This document shows, in pieces, positions 45,347-57,190 of a DNA stretch of 64,000 bases. The notes beneath the pieces were generated by a model. It did no database searches. It worked only from the letters and a program-made list of their open reading frames with translations, and was not told the DNA's origin. Source of the stretch: Hofstenia miamia. Its lineage: Eukaryota; Xenacoelomorpha; Acoela. A program made the position numbers and the translations under genes. Location of the stretch: contig SCFE01000011.1 in NCBI GenBank assembly GCA_004352715.1, forward strand, positions 1,817,796-1,881,795. The letters are read 5' to 3'. Numbering within the stretch: position 1 is the first letter of the stretch; every line of letters starts with the position of its first letter.

Positions 45347-48300
45347 TATTAAACTTAATAAAATGGATTCTCGAATTGTATATTATCAAATTTAAATTTA
45401 AAATTGGAATTTTCACTGTTTAGAAAGAAAAGGAAAGTATCATGACTCTGAAATACTTCGCTTTCTGCGTAAGTAATTTTTCATTCAATCAACCACCAAA
45501 AAAATTGGGGTGGAGACAATTTATTAATCCTTAAATTTGATCATTTCGAATTTTTACAACGGCATTATGGGTGTAAGACAACAAATTTTTAATGAAGGAA
45601 TTCCTCTTGAATAAATCTGCATGATAATGTTGAAGTTTTTCCCTGAATTGACTAATTTACATATGCAAGCCCCAGAAGGCATTGAGAAAAGGAAAATTTC
45701 AAGATAATTAGAAGGTGGTTCTCCCAAATCCCTATGGTACGATGCCATCGCATTAAGTACACATATATTCTTTGAATTTTGTTGATATGCGGTTCTCTAT
45801 ATCATTGTGTTCGAACACTGAGTTCATTTGCTGCCATTTCTGGCTGTCAAATTTGAAGGCTATGATTGATTAATTGCTCTGCACCTGATTATCAAGTTTG
45901 TTCTTCATTTGACTCTGATTATTATTATTTTTTACCGGTAACTTTCATTACTCTGTCGGGAAAAATCAGAGTCAATACTTTATATCGATTGTAGAAGTGC
46001 ATGATGCGATGTTGTTGGTAAATAACTTCTGATTGCTGCACATTCCCATGTTAGTGTTGAAAATCACCTATGTAAAGGGTCAGACGAATTAATTGAACAA
46101 CTAGTAATTTTTACAGTTTTTTTAGCCACAAAGCCAATCATAGCACACTTAATACAAATACAGACATCATTCTTAGGAAATGATCAACTGTACACTGAAA
46201 ATTAAGATTATATTGATTGATCCTCTTCTAACGTCTACAAGTGCCCTTATCCATTGGTGCATGCTATCATACAGAATTTTTAGCAGTTTTAGAATATAAT
46301 GATCAATGCATGTTGATAATATGTTTCAATACTGCCCGGATATTATCAGTAATAAAAATGTCAAGGCAAACGGCTGACCAGTCCGACAGCTTCACAGCAT
46401 TTTCTCTCAGGAAACGAGGTTACCAGCTGTGCTGCATTGCATTGAGCGCTTTCTTACAGAAAGGTAGTTCTCAGATTATTCAGATATGATGTAACAACTG
46501 AGTCTGCATAACAGCCGATTGTTTGGTTGCATTGATTGTGCCCTCTATAGGGACTAAAGGAGCTGGTCTCTAAGTACTTATGTAATTCCTCATGGCCATT
46601 TCAAGCAAATTGTGATGCAGAACTAGTGATATTTGTGGATGTTGCGACAAGTAGCAGCTTTCAATGAAAGTATAGAGCAGCCCCGTTTCGTCTTGTTGTA
46701 ATTCTGCATCATTGACCACTGGTACTGCTATCAATTGATACTCCGTCGATCCAGACCTTGTCACAGTGTTCATTGAATATCTGTTGACTTTTAGTCCGTC
46801 GAACTTTGCTTGGAGATGACAAGCCGAGCATCAATGATGATTTCAAATAGCTGCATATGATAATAGATAGGCATGCTCCACTATCAGCACTATGTGGCAT
46901 TCACATCTTGCTCAGCACTTGACAGGCCCCACAGCCCGTTGGCCTATGATGACACTGAAGGATGTGGGCAACAGTGTTATGGCCAATATTCAGCATGGTT
47001 TCAATGTATCAAATGAAATGACCAGCATTATGGTGGATGATGAAATCTTTGCGGCTTATGTGAGAAGTTTTCCTTATGTGTAAACACAAATAATTTTATT
47101 CGCTGGTTCTTGCATAAGAAAAATGTTAATTCTAGTTTGAGACTAAATTTCTTTGGAGGGACCACTAATATTATCAGGATAATGTAAGTATATGTGCAAA
47201 ACTGAAATTTTAGGCATATTATGTCTCAGAATTGAACTGGAATCCCCGAGAATTTGGAAATATATCATTCTTGGTTAATAAAGATGGATGGTTTTGGGAT
47301 CCACAGATTGATATTCATAACTTGTAAGTTTTATATTTGATACTTTTCTAGAACTTTTTTCCAAATCATGTATACAAAACTAAGAAACATATATGACATG
47401 TTTGTAGAGTATCAACCATAAAAAATCTTGAATTCTCATATTTATTGAAGAATTGATTTTGCATTCCTCTTCAAATCTTGATGTAAAAAGTCTTTAGGTA
47501 CTTACATGCATTTCAAATTGTAAAATGTATGTTACTAAATTTTTCAGAGTAATTAATTAAAAAAGACATTGATTTAAGTAAGAAGACCTCTTTGGGAATT
47601 AAATTTTGCTATCTGAAAATAAGAGTAAGAGGCTAAATGGGCTTGGAATATAATTATGATCCCAAATTTAGATTAAACTCAGCTATCTTTTGAGCATTTT
47701 GTTATGTCCTTCAAAATCACTCACTATAAATGAGAATAAAAGCAAAGTGCTTTTAGTAATATTAATCCAGAAACTAATTGTTTTTATGAAATTAAATTTA
47801 CAGAAATTAGTTAACTAAATCTAAGTTGAGAAAAACAACTACAAAACAAAACATTAAAATATGAAATTTGAAAAGCAAGCTGTTTAAAAAGCTTATGAAA
47901 ACAGAGCCTAAACTGATCTCTAAACCAAAAACAGCACATATATGTACATGGGAGTAGTTAATGAAATTATTACAGCAAAACATAGCTCTTAAAACAGTGG
48001 CGCAGCCAATGGGGTGGCACACTGGGCACGTGCCACACCCGAAATTGAACGACAAAAAAAATTCTGAACAAAAGTTAAAAATGTTTTAATGGTGGAATTG
48101 ACATTGATATCACACTGTTTCTTCTGCTGAAAGGGATAAAATAAATTTGTTTGCACACCAACAAATTCCTCCCACGACAATTCACCTCAGCCCATTTTCA
48201 TGTTTGTCAATATAATTTTTGTCAAGAAATTTTTTTATAAGGCAATAAAATTCTTTTCTATTTTCAGTGAATATTATGTCTATACATGTAGTATAGGTAT

Positions 48301-50688
48301 CAAAAATTTAATTTTATCAACGTTCAAAATTGAAAAATCTATTTTGTGCCCATACCGAAAGAAAATCCTGGCTTCGTGCCTGTCCTAAAATGATAGCAAT
48401 CAAAGGTTTTTTTAAATGCAACTTAGAGTATCCGAAGAAGAATCAATAGAAAACAAGCAATATGTGTTTAATACTGGAATAGTACTTACAAAGACGCATC
48501 TTATTGTGGCACATCTTAGTTGTTTCTTTGATGTAACCTTATTCCCCAATGATGTTCAGGAATGCACAGTAATGTAAGTTTTAAGGCATTTATGTGATAA
48601 ACCAACTGTTTAGTGCTTCACAAGGAGTTCTGGACACGAGTCATTACATATTGAAGTATCCTAACTCCAGTCGAGAATATTTGACTTTCATTCCCAATGA
48701 AGAATGGGAACTTTTGATGCCAATTAATGTCAAAGAAGTCTACCATCAATCAGCTGTTACAGGAGCTCAAAACCAGATACACTTTGAACTGCGACTGAAG
48801 CGGAGGCCAAACTATTTCAACAAAATTCTTATATTTCCTACGATTTGTATTTCGGGTAGATTTTTTAAACATTCATACACTTGATTCCACGCATTCTCGA
48901 AGAAAACAATTTCATCAAATATTTGTAATACACTATATATTCGTTTCTTAATCAGCTTAAAAATAATAATTTTTTTATAATTTGTTCACTTAAAGGTTAT
49001 TTATGCAAGGGCATATTTATTCCACAATTGTAAAGAAAGCAAAAAAAATTATCAAGATCGACATTAGATTAGATTTTTTGACAAACTATTAAAACAATCA
49101 GGATGTGGGGTAAACTTAAGCAATCAAATTTTTTAATGAACGTTGTTAGTTGTGATTAGTGAACTTTATATGACGTCTTCAAAACTATTATTTTTCACTA
49201 CACAAATTTTGCACTCATATTTTTATTGGATGTAAATACGTGACTATTGCCCAATTGCGTTATCAAAGTACCTGGTAGATGCTACATTTATTTGTGATTA
49301 ATATCATTACACTATATGTGGACCAACTCAAGCTTATGTCCTGTTTTTAAAAAATGGCTATAAAAGAAAAAAAATTTTCCTGTATTAGCTTTTAGTGCTG
49401 AATTCACTAATATCCCCAAAATGTAAAAAAATATAATTTGGCAGTTACAATTGATTGCTTACTTTACGATTATACTAAAAAGAATGTCAATAATAAACAA
49501 GAAATCTCATTCAAAACATTTAAATAAATTACTATGAAGTACAAACCCAAAAAAACAATATAACGATAAAAGAACAAAATACGAGGTAGAATTATCCACG
49601 AAAAACAAAAAAATGAGATATAAATCTATTAATAATACTGATTTTATTTAATAAATTAACTACAATTTTCAATGTTGGAATAAAGTATTGACAGAATAGT
49701 AATTATTAAATAAAAGTGTAGATGCTTTATAAAGTTTGAATAAGGAAGTTATTGAATATTGTTGAAAATCTTATAAGCTTAATAGTGAAATATATAATTA
49801 ATCATAACTCCCTAATTTTAAATTTTTTGTGAAATTTTGTGATATATGTGAATTCAGGGCTAAAAATTACATCAAGAACATCGTTTATTTATTTTGATAA
49901 TTTTTTCTGATAAACGGTCTAAACTTGAATGCACTACCCTTATATAATTGATACCCGAACCAAGGTGATCACCTTGCCCGAAATCAGACATGTCTGTTTC
50001 TCATATTTATTCACTTGGTATACTCCATGACTCAGTCAAGAACTACTTATGGGGAATATGTTACCCAATCCTACCTGCTACTACATTCGCAAAACTCCGA
50101 GCTTACTTTTTCATTAGATTTCATATTTTTTTGCCCAAAACGTTTTTTGACTTTTGACCAACACCTTAAAAATATATAAGTTTAACTTTGTAGGAATAAT
50201 TATTTTAATAAGGGGAATCAGGTTACATTTAAATGACCTAATATATTCTTAAAGGCAAATTTTTTTCACAAAAAATAAATGAATTTGTTTGCTTTTATAA
50301 TTTAAAATTTAAAAATTAAGATGATGGTTTAAAAATCGGCACATTCCCAATTGCACATCATGAAATTATATCATTTTGCAGCAATTTAATCACAATTTTC
50401 TTTAAATTTTATAAAGCTTTTCAAAAACAGAGTGTAAAATTTGATGCAATTTAGGGCTTTCAGCGATGACCTTTATTATACCAATTCAGTCTGGTGAGAA
50501 AATTTCCTTAATTGCAACTTTGCTCCTGGCACAATTAGTTAATCTAATTGTACTTTCGGATGCAATTCCAAGATCTTCAAAACACTTCCCACATTTTGGT
50601 AAGTGCATTATTCTATGACTGATATTTTAAGTTACTGCAACAATAATTTCAATGGATAGTGGTAACCAATACAATAATTGAATATTTA

Positions 50689-50728
<40 letters not shown>

Positions 50729-51113
50729 GTACAATTATAAATGTGATGAATGTGAAAGTTCATACATTGGGGAAACGAGAAGGCAATTGGAATACAGAAT
50801 TTCAGAGCATATGCGAGTTCATCTTCGATCAGAAATATATTGCCATGAACATGCACCTAAGAGGAAGAACTTTACTATTTTAATGAAAACCAAGTATAGA
50901 AAAATTGCAGAAGCTATATTCATAAAAGAAACTAAGAAGAATCTATTAAATAAACAATTAAGTCAAAGACTAAATATCCTATAAGATCTACGAATTCCAA
51001 TTTTAAAATCATAAAATTTGTATTTACCACCATATTATTTTAGTTATTTTGTACTGACGATGAGTGGAGACACTCGAAACATGTTTACATAAAATATTTC
51101 TTGTTTTTTACAA

Positions 51114-51148
<35 letters not shown>

Positions 51149-53484
51149 NNNNNNNNNNNNNNNNNNNNNNNNNNNNNNTTGGTAGAATATATATATATAT
51201 ATATATTTATAAGCAAACTGAGCTTTCTAATATTATTTGAATGTGACGACAGTCTTAAATATCGATTTCGATGTGTTACCATCATCGTCAGTTTACAAAA
51301 TATGCGGTAAATAAATTTACAATAAACTACATGAAATATAAATGATCTTATTGCATACACTTAGAATAAATTTAAGGTCATCATGCTTTGTTGTCGATTT
51401 AATAATTTACCCTTTGTTGTTTCTTTTATATATATATTGCCTCTGCTATTTTCGGATGTTCAGTTCTTAGTAAAATTTTAAATTGATCCTCCTTAGTTTG
51501 ATGGTGATTGGTAAAAATTTCTGAATTCCCAGATGTCGCTTCGCTTCACCGATATATGATTTATCGCAATCATCACATGTATATTTGTAGACTAGTCTAC
51601 ACTAAGAACTAAACATCCGAAAATAGCAGAGGCAATATATATAAAAGAAAATATTGACAAAATAGACCCTAAAAAAGCATTTCACGATGCTAAATTTTAA
51701 ATTTTCCAATTTTTTACGGCAAATTTTTTGATTTATCAAATTTGGAAACCTGACGGGGGGACATTCCACCATGTTCCCCCTGCGTGCGCCACCGAATGCA
51801 CTTGCGTATTTTGAACGTTTAGACATTTTCGGCGTACATTTACAGATTTCGTTATGCTTAGCAAATTTTTGGTTGTTAACAGCTTCATTTCATACATGTA
51901 TATGTAGACGCTATTTCAGAAATATACAGAATGTAAAATTCTTTGAACTATCAAATTCTACTGACTTGTTATAGCAAAATCCAATTGATGTTAGTTTCAT
52001 GAATTACTAACATTCCAATGCAGCCAATGTTTTAAAGAGTGCAATAATTTTAGCATAATAATAGATGTGTAACATTAGTTTTACAAGAAATTTAAAAGGC
52101 AATGTTAAGAAAAACAAGTATAATGTATTTGACATCACATAGCAAAATTTTGTTTTTAATAACCAGAGAATTCTGATTCTCTAACCTCTCAGGCGTATCG
52201 CCACTGGCTCTGCTAAGAAATGCAGGGATATCTATAAACCCTGAATAGCTTAAAGTTGCTTGACCTTTACCATTTAGGATTTCCAATATATAAATATAGC
52301 AGAATACTACCATTTTAATTTTGCATACTGTTTGAGCCTAAATCTCCCATCATCTATGTTCCAGTATACACATGTTCTCATGGTATCTCATATCTACTAG
52401 TTCTGAACATAAGCATCCTCATACTAAGTGCACTAGATAGATAGCATGCATGTATTTATATATATATATATACATTATATATATATGTATATATATATAT
52501 ATATATATACTAGGGTGGCTCTAAGAATAGTAATTTTATGAAAGTTGAAATTTCGCTGCTTCTATCTCCTTATCCTGCTTCAATTAACAGAAAAACAGTT
52601 CCTCAAATGTCTTGAATGTGGAAGATTACATAGGCAATGATAAATCCCTCTTCCCTTTAACCCAACATATCGTCACTAATTCGTCCACTGATTTTTCCTT
52701 TAAAAGAAATTTATGTGAACACATCCTTGCAATACCAACAAATGCTTACAATTGGATTCAATCAATTTATCAATATATATTTGAAAAATTCATGAAATGA
52801 ATATACTATGTATCTTAATAAACATGAGGACTTTCATTATAGGTGCTCACCCATTTATACCCCAATAATTTCCATAGAAATTAAAGCAAAATGTAAAATT
52901 TGAGCACTTAGCATTATTTTTGGATAAGAAATGGCTTATTGGCACTTATGAATGCCTTGTGGCTTTGGTAACAATCTGTAAAACAAGTTGTTTCTCAATT
53001 TCATCCTTTGTGATAATTTAGCAGAAGTTTGATTCAACTTTCTGCAATATCATCAACAACTGTCCCATAAGCTTTCCGGTGTGAACGAACTAAATACTAT
53101 TATTTTTTTGCTTAGATGCGATTTTACATAGTATTCAGCACTTTTTTTATGGAAAGCTATAATCATACAATTTATGAAGCAGTCTACGTATTTCGAATAA
53201 GATTCGAATTTCTTGGGTATGAGTTTTCACTTCATGTAAAAAAAGATTTTGGACCCGATCCGGAGCCCCTTGTTGTAGTTTTTAGAGCTCGTATATGTTT
53301 TTTGCTTCCACTGCCATTTAGATACTATATATTATACATTTAGTGTGATATGCAATTCAATTTTTCTAATATTTATATTTACCTAAATATATTTCTAGTA
53401 TAGGACTGAATTTTTCATTGCACTGCTTTTTTAGTTTAGGCTATGTCAATTATATTTGTCTGAATATAGCTGTCTGAATCTGTC

Positions 53485-53545
<61 letters not shown>

Positions 53546-53654
53546 CATACATATACATATATATATATATATATTACATACATATATATATATAATATAT
53601 ATTACATACATATATATATATATATTACATACATATATATATATATATATATAT

Positions 53655-53685
<31 letters not shown>

Positions 53686-53765
53686 TACATACATATATAT
53701 ATATAATATATATTACATACATATATATATATATATTACATACATATATATATATATATATATAT

Positions 53766-53796
<31 letters not shown>

Positions 53797-53876
53797 TACA
53801 TACATATATATATATAATATATATTACATACATATATATATATATATTACATACATATATATATATATATATATAT

Positions 53877-53907
<31 letters not shown>

Positions 53908-54097
53908 TACATACATATATATATATAATATATATTACATACATATATATATATATATTACATACATATATATATATATATATATATTACATACATATAT
54001 ATATATAATATATATTACATACATATATATATATACATATATATTACATACATATATATATATATAATATATATTACATACATATATATATATATAT

Positions 54098-54130
<33 letters not shown>

Positions 54131-56746
54131 TACATACATATATATATATATACATATATATATAATGCACTTTATAAATGGGCTAGTGTCTAATTTCCTA
54201 GGTAATTTTGTCATTGGAAGTATTACTATTGCTTCTCTTTCTTTGCTCAAATCCTTTGCTACCCAAAATATTTACGACGGATTCGGGGACTCCCCCCCAC
54301 CATATTTCCTAAGTAGAATCTTGTCATCAAGATTTATGTGGATTTTTGGTAAGCTTATATAATTTGTGTGTTTATGATATAAAAGATAAGAATACAATTT
54401 CATATAATATATTGACATTCATACTAGTGACGCTTTAAAGGGACACTAATTTATTCTTTATTGTTTCACCTGTACATGTGGCATTGTAGAGTAAAAATTC
54501 CTTCGAAATTTTAATTTCCAATTGTTTTACAAATAGATTTTTAGTAACTTTTTCTATGCTATGATTCTTCAGTAAAACTTTGCGGAACCAAGCAATTATA
54601 GTCCCATCCTTAACCCTTATCAGTATTTGTGACTACAATTTGGTAGTCATTCACTTGATCTATGTTTGGAGTTTTTAGTGAATTAGGTCGAACAAAGCCG
54701 AAAATTGCAACATACCTAGATTATTGCTATGTAAACACCTTAAAATTGGTTTCTTACATTCACTTCACATAACACATGTTATAATTGACCCAGCATCTTG
54801 GACGTACAAGTTGTAGTCACTTATATTTAATCGTAAATTTCAATCAAATTAAGTGGTTTACATTTGTTAGATTCTGTTTGAGATTTGATGAGCTTAAGAC
54901 GCCTTTGCTATCTGAATGTGTGTGCTCCATGTGGAATTTTGATGGAAACTGAGACACAAGGCCAAAGTGATATTGATAGTGATGAAGTCAATGAATCTAC
55001 TGTTGCGTCTGTGCCAGATACTGTAGATAACAATGTTGATGATAATTCAATTGCTGAAGAATTTTTCTTACGAGCAGTAAGATTTGATAATGTAAACGAC
55101 AGCAATGAAGAGAAACTGACAAATATGCACCCCTTAGGGAAATTTGGAATATATTTGTGCTGGATTTACGCAGATTTTATATACCTGATGATATTCTTAC
55201 AATTGATGAACATATAGATGCCGTCAAAACCACGAAAGTATGATCTAAAAACTTTCTGGGTTTGTGAAGAAAGAACAGGTTAATGCTGAATGCTTATATT
55301 TATGGAGGTCGACAAAATGGAAAAGAAATTCATCGAAATTTGGCTTATGATTTTGTTATGTTCTTATGCAAACCATTTTTTGGTACTGGGCGTGAAATTT
55401 GCACAGATAATGTCTTTATCAGTCACAAACAGGGAATTGATTGGGCAGGCAAACAGTTGACGCTTCTTGGTACAATTAGGGCCAATGGGAAGGAAATTCC
55501 AACAACAATCATGAAAGTTTGACGGGCTGTTAGAACGTCTCTTTTTGTTTGATCACGCAAATATGATAACTATTGTTGCATACCAAGCAAAGCGAAACAA
55601 ATCTGTTAATCTCCTCAGCTCATCGCATACAACAAGACAAGTTGCCTTCCAAAACAACAATAAACCTGTCATAATCTCTGATTATAACAAAGCAAAGGAG
55701 GAGTAGACCGATGTGATAAAAACTTGAAAGAAATTAGTGTTCGAAGGAAAACAGTCAGATGGCCACTTCTTTCTTTACAACATAATAGACTGTACGACCA
55801 ACAATGCTTTCATCTTGATCCGCAAAATGGTCATCAATGCTCAAAAAATGTTATTGAAGAACTTGTCGTTCAAACTTGTCTCAACTAGGCTTGATTTTCC
55901 AAGAATTAAGCAATCTATTAAGGATGCTGCCATAGAATGTAGGTTTATTCTCACTGTCACACAGAATGAGCAAAAAGCAGCATCAATGTCAAGAAGAGAT
56001 TACTCATATCAGAAGAGCACTCGGTAAGATTGTACCAATGTGCCTATTTCACCCAAATTTGACAGGAATTGCAGTTTGTCACATTTGTACATGAATATAT
56101 TGCCACTGATAATCACATTTGCCTCAATTTGAACTTTTTGTATATTTCATTTGTAATTGTCTTGTAAATAAAATGATTTTTTAGAGAAATTTTGAAAATT
56201 TTTTATTGACTACAAAATGTAGGCACAAGTACTATAAAGGTTGTAGTTTTAAACATACTGATAAGAGTTAAACAGTTTTCTGTAAAATGTAGCCCACATA
56301 TTAAGTAATCAAAGCATGCAAACTATACCATCATTCATCAATTTTTTTCTAATTAGTCTTTGAAATGGTAAAGAAAATACTTAGCTTTTTGTTTTCCATG
56401 GTCCCTGGACTTGGTCCAAAAATATTTTTATCAATGATTTTTGCCCTTGCCAGCTCTGAGCAACAGCAATAAAATTCCCTATATTAGTATTGCAATAACA
56501 TAATTTTTCTCAATTTTAGGCTTTCAACCACTTAAGTTATTCAGCCAGGTAAAGGAAAAAGCCAGCACTGACAAAGCTTTTATGAAGGTTGAAAGTGTTT
56601 TGCACAAAGAAAATCTAAGAGAGTTAGAGAGAAAACAGTGGAATGTCACTGCATTGGTTCTTGAAAGAGCGTTTTCAATTTTTCATATCGCTTGTCTTAT
56701 TGGCTTATTACACAGTTATATCGACCTCCATGCTTTGTTGTTTTGA
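44171..56746 (+). CDS. Divergent Cys-loop ligand-gated ion channel subunit (nicotinic-receptor-like), 5' end missing
   Basis: Eight plus-strand exons join in phase with AG/GT borders: 44171-44325, 45424-45468, 47214-47323, 48427-48573, 48614-48855, 50455-50598, 54187-54348, 56520-56746 (TGA). They give about 410 residues aligning with nicotinic receptors almost without gaps. The extracellular part has [10 protein letters not shown] (WNP-type loop), a Cys-loop of exactly 13 residues between Cys ([16 protein letters not shown]) and EWELL. M1 ends FPTICIS. M2 is [20 protein letters not shown], with Glu at -1' and Leu at 9', the cation-channel pattern. M3 is [15 protein letters not shown], followed by a loop of about 70 residues. 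M4 is [20 protein letters not shown]. Loop C lacks the vicinal Cys pair of alpha subunits. Several consensus residues are altered (FPND for FPFD, WFWDPQI for WLPDI). The signal-peptide exon was not found. Confidence 0.87.
45313..45344. repeat. (TA)n in channel intron
   Basis: About 30 bp of TA, 80 bp before the 45-bp second recognised exon. Confidence 0.9.
45500..47200. other. Channel intron with a GC-richer block at 46220-47090
   Basis: Between exons 45468 and 47214 the block 46220-47090 is less AT-rich and open over short distances on both strands (for example 46892-47083 plus and 46773-46570 minus). I could not assign any of these frames to a family. It may be an old insertion. Confidence 0.3.
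47995..48050. mobile_element. hAT MITE end fragment (CAGTGGCGCAGCCA)
   Basis: The left terminal sequence CAGTGGCGCAGCCAATGGGG, with a short GC-rich run after it, lies in a channel intron. The mirror end was not found nearby. The same variant end occurs at 36252-36265 in the other orientation. Confidence 0.5.
50690..51117 (+). mobile_element. Penelope-like element, 3' part: GIY-YIG endonuclease and 3' tail
   Basis: A (TA)n tract at 50690-50725 runs directly into the plus-strand frame [20 protein letters not shown], then LEYRISEH and [20 protein letters not shown], ending at 50984. This is the Cys-knuckle GIY-YIG endonuclease at the C-terminus of Penelope-like retroelements. A 66-nt spacer, a hammerhead-like motif (51050-51090) and a second (TA)n tract follow. 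The reverse transcriptase part is absent, so the copy is 5'-truncated. It lies in the channel intron between M2 and M3. The endonuclease frame itself is unbroken. Confidence 0.85.
51050..51090 (+). ncRNA. Hammerhead-ribozyme-like motif of the Penelope-like element (plus copy)
   Basis: Core CUGACGA (51054-51060, fits CUGANGA), then one extra U, stem II GAGUG-GAGA-CACUC (51062-51075), GAAA (51076-51079), and a 2-bp stem III AC/GU with loop AU. The predicted cleavage site follows GUU at 51085. Stem I pairs UGUA (51050-51053) with UACA (51086-51089). Short stem III is known for Penelope-like hammerheads. The extra U before stem II departs from the consensus, so activity is unproven. Confidence 0.6.
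51118..51206. repeat. (TA)n with 30-N gap between two convergent Penelope-like 3' ends
   Basis: (AT)n at 51118-51147, N at 51149-51178 and (AT)n at 51187-51206. The gap sits exactly where the plus and minus elements meet. Confidence 0.9.
51207..51610 (-). mobile_element. Second Penelope-like 3' part in opposite orientation
   Basis: From 51600 downwards the minus strand reads [20 protein letters not shown]. After a frame change near 51480 it continues [20 protein letters not shown] and stops at 51361. The same order as the plus copy follows: about 65 nt of spacer, a hammerhead-like motif (51295-51256), then (TA)n. The sequence is clearly diverged from the plus copy, so this is not a simple inverted duplication of it. 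The endonuclease is broken by the frameshift. Confidence 0.8.
51256..51295 (-). ncRNA. Hammerhead-ribozyme-like motif of the Penelope-like element (minus copy)
   Basis: On the minus strand: stem I UAAA (51295-51292), core CUGACGA (51291-51285), extra U, stem II GAUG...CAUC (51283-51280 with 51273-51270), GAAA (51269-51266), and a 2-bp stem III AU/AU with loop CG. Cleavage is predicted after AUA at 51260, and stem I closes with UUUA (51259-51256). Core bases are the same as in the plus copy, while all stems differ yet still pair. Confidence 0.55.
51598..51647 (+). mobile_element. Short Penelope-like fragment, inverted relative to 51421-51475
   Basis: The stretch encodes [16 protein letters not shown] on the plus strand and is the reverse complement of the segment coding the same residues on the minus strand at about 51470-51425. 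The loop between is about 125 bp. Its 3' side is cut by the hAT MITE at 51649. Confidence 0.7.
51649..51795. mobile_element. hAT MITE, CAGTGGCGTACCCAGG family, partial copy 3
   Basis: Matches the right two thirds of 29475-29707 (accctaaaaaagcatttcac, gacattccaccatg) and ends in tgcgtgcgccaccg, a decayed CCTGGGTACGCCACTG. The left end is missing at the junction with the Penelope-like fragment. Confidence 0.75.
52456..52510. repeat. (TA)n interrupted by palindromic spacers
   Basis: Three TA runs separated by short acat/gtat spacers in the channel intron. The rest of the intron 51800-53480 shows nothing I recognise. Confidence 0.85.
53486..54174. repeat. Higher-order (TA)/(TACA) array, 111-bp period
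   Basis: Nearly 700 bp of TA runs punctuated by ttacatac. The punctuating ataatatatatt mark recurs at 53593, 53704, 53815 and 53926, spaced exactly 111 bp, then at shorter steps of 80 and 59 bp. 111 is divisible by 3 and no stop falls in one frame, which creates a spurious 203-codon open frame. The array ends 12 bp before the acceptor of the M3 exon (54187). Confidence 0.93.
54885..56027 (+). pseudogene. piggyBac-type transposase remnant in the last channel intron
   Basis: Plus-strand pieces in order. 54885-55217 is an acidic leader with [17 protein letters not shown], then [10 protein letters not shown]. 55283-55522 contains [16 protein letters not shown], with a catalytic Asp, then [13 protein letters not shown], as in piggyBac (TCDNwF...GTvR.N..eiP). 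55737-56027 contains [19 protein letters not shown], the WPM..fyN.iD...nA...w block. Frames change between pieces and stops intervene, so it is inactive. It sits between the M3 exon and the last exon of the channel and is spliced out with the intron. Confidence 0.75.
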
Positions 56747-56864
56747 ATGAAATTTACTAATATTAACCTTTAATTATTATTACAGTGTAAATTTTCTGCT
56801 ACCATATTTTAAATATATGATTATTGATCTTTCAAACAAATTTTTTTTATAAAATGAAGAGTTG

Positions 56865-56870
56865 AATAAA
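56865..56870 (+). promoter_or_regulatory. Candidate polyadenylation signal of the channel gene
   Basis: AATAAA about 120 bp after the TGA at 56744-56746. Other A-rich hexamers exist further down, so this is only the nearest good one. From here to 57190 nothing else is seen. Confidence 0.4.
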
Positions 56871-57190
56871 ACTATGAATATTTTAGTAAATCCTTTGATA
56901 TATTCAACAAAAATGAATATTTTTGCTTGTAGTCAAGTTCAATAGTTATATACACTGTATGTTACTCATTACTATATAAATAGAAAATAAATATTTTGAA
57001 AATGCCATAAATGTGTATATTTTAATTTCTTATAAATATTACTATACTCTCCTATCAGCATTTCTACAATTTGGTTGGCTTAGAAGTATTATAACCAATT
57101 ATAGTATGGTGATCTGCCACTATTTTCCATATTATGGTAGTTCTAGTGGTATATAGTAGAAAAATATGACCATAATGGTAATCCATAAAT

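Noticed and set aside
46241-47083. Several open frames on both strands in the GC-richer intron block
   Set aside because: No recognisable motif, and overlapping frames on both strands are equally open; noted only as a compositional block.
47136-47187. Alternative exon for the channel ligand domain (tttgagactaaatttc...)
   Set aside because: It has an acceptor and a good donor and the right length, but its phases do not fit either neighbour; the 45424-45468 exon fits both.
53456-54067. 203-codon open frame on the plus strand
   Set aside because: Translation of a TA/TACA array whose 111-bp period is divisible by 3; the product is only I, Y, T, H, N and L runs.
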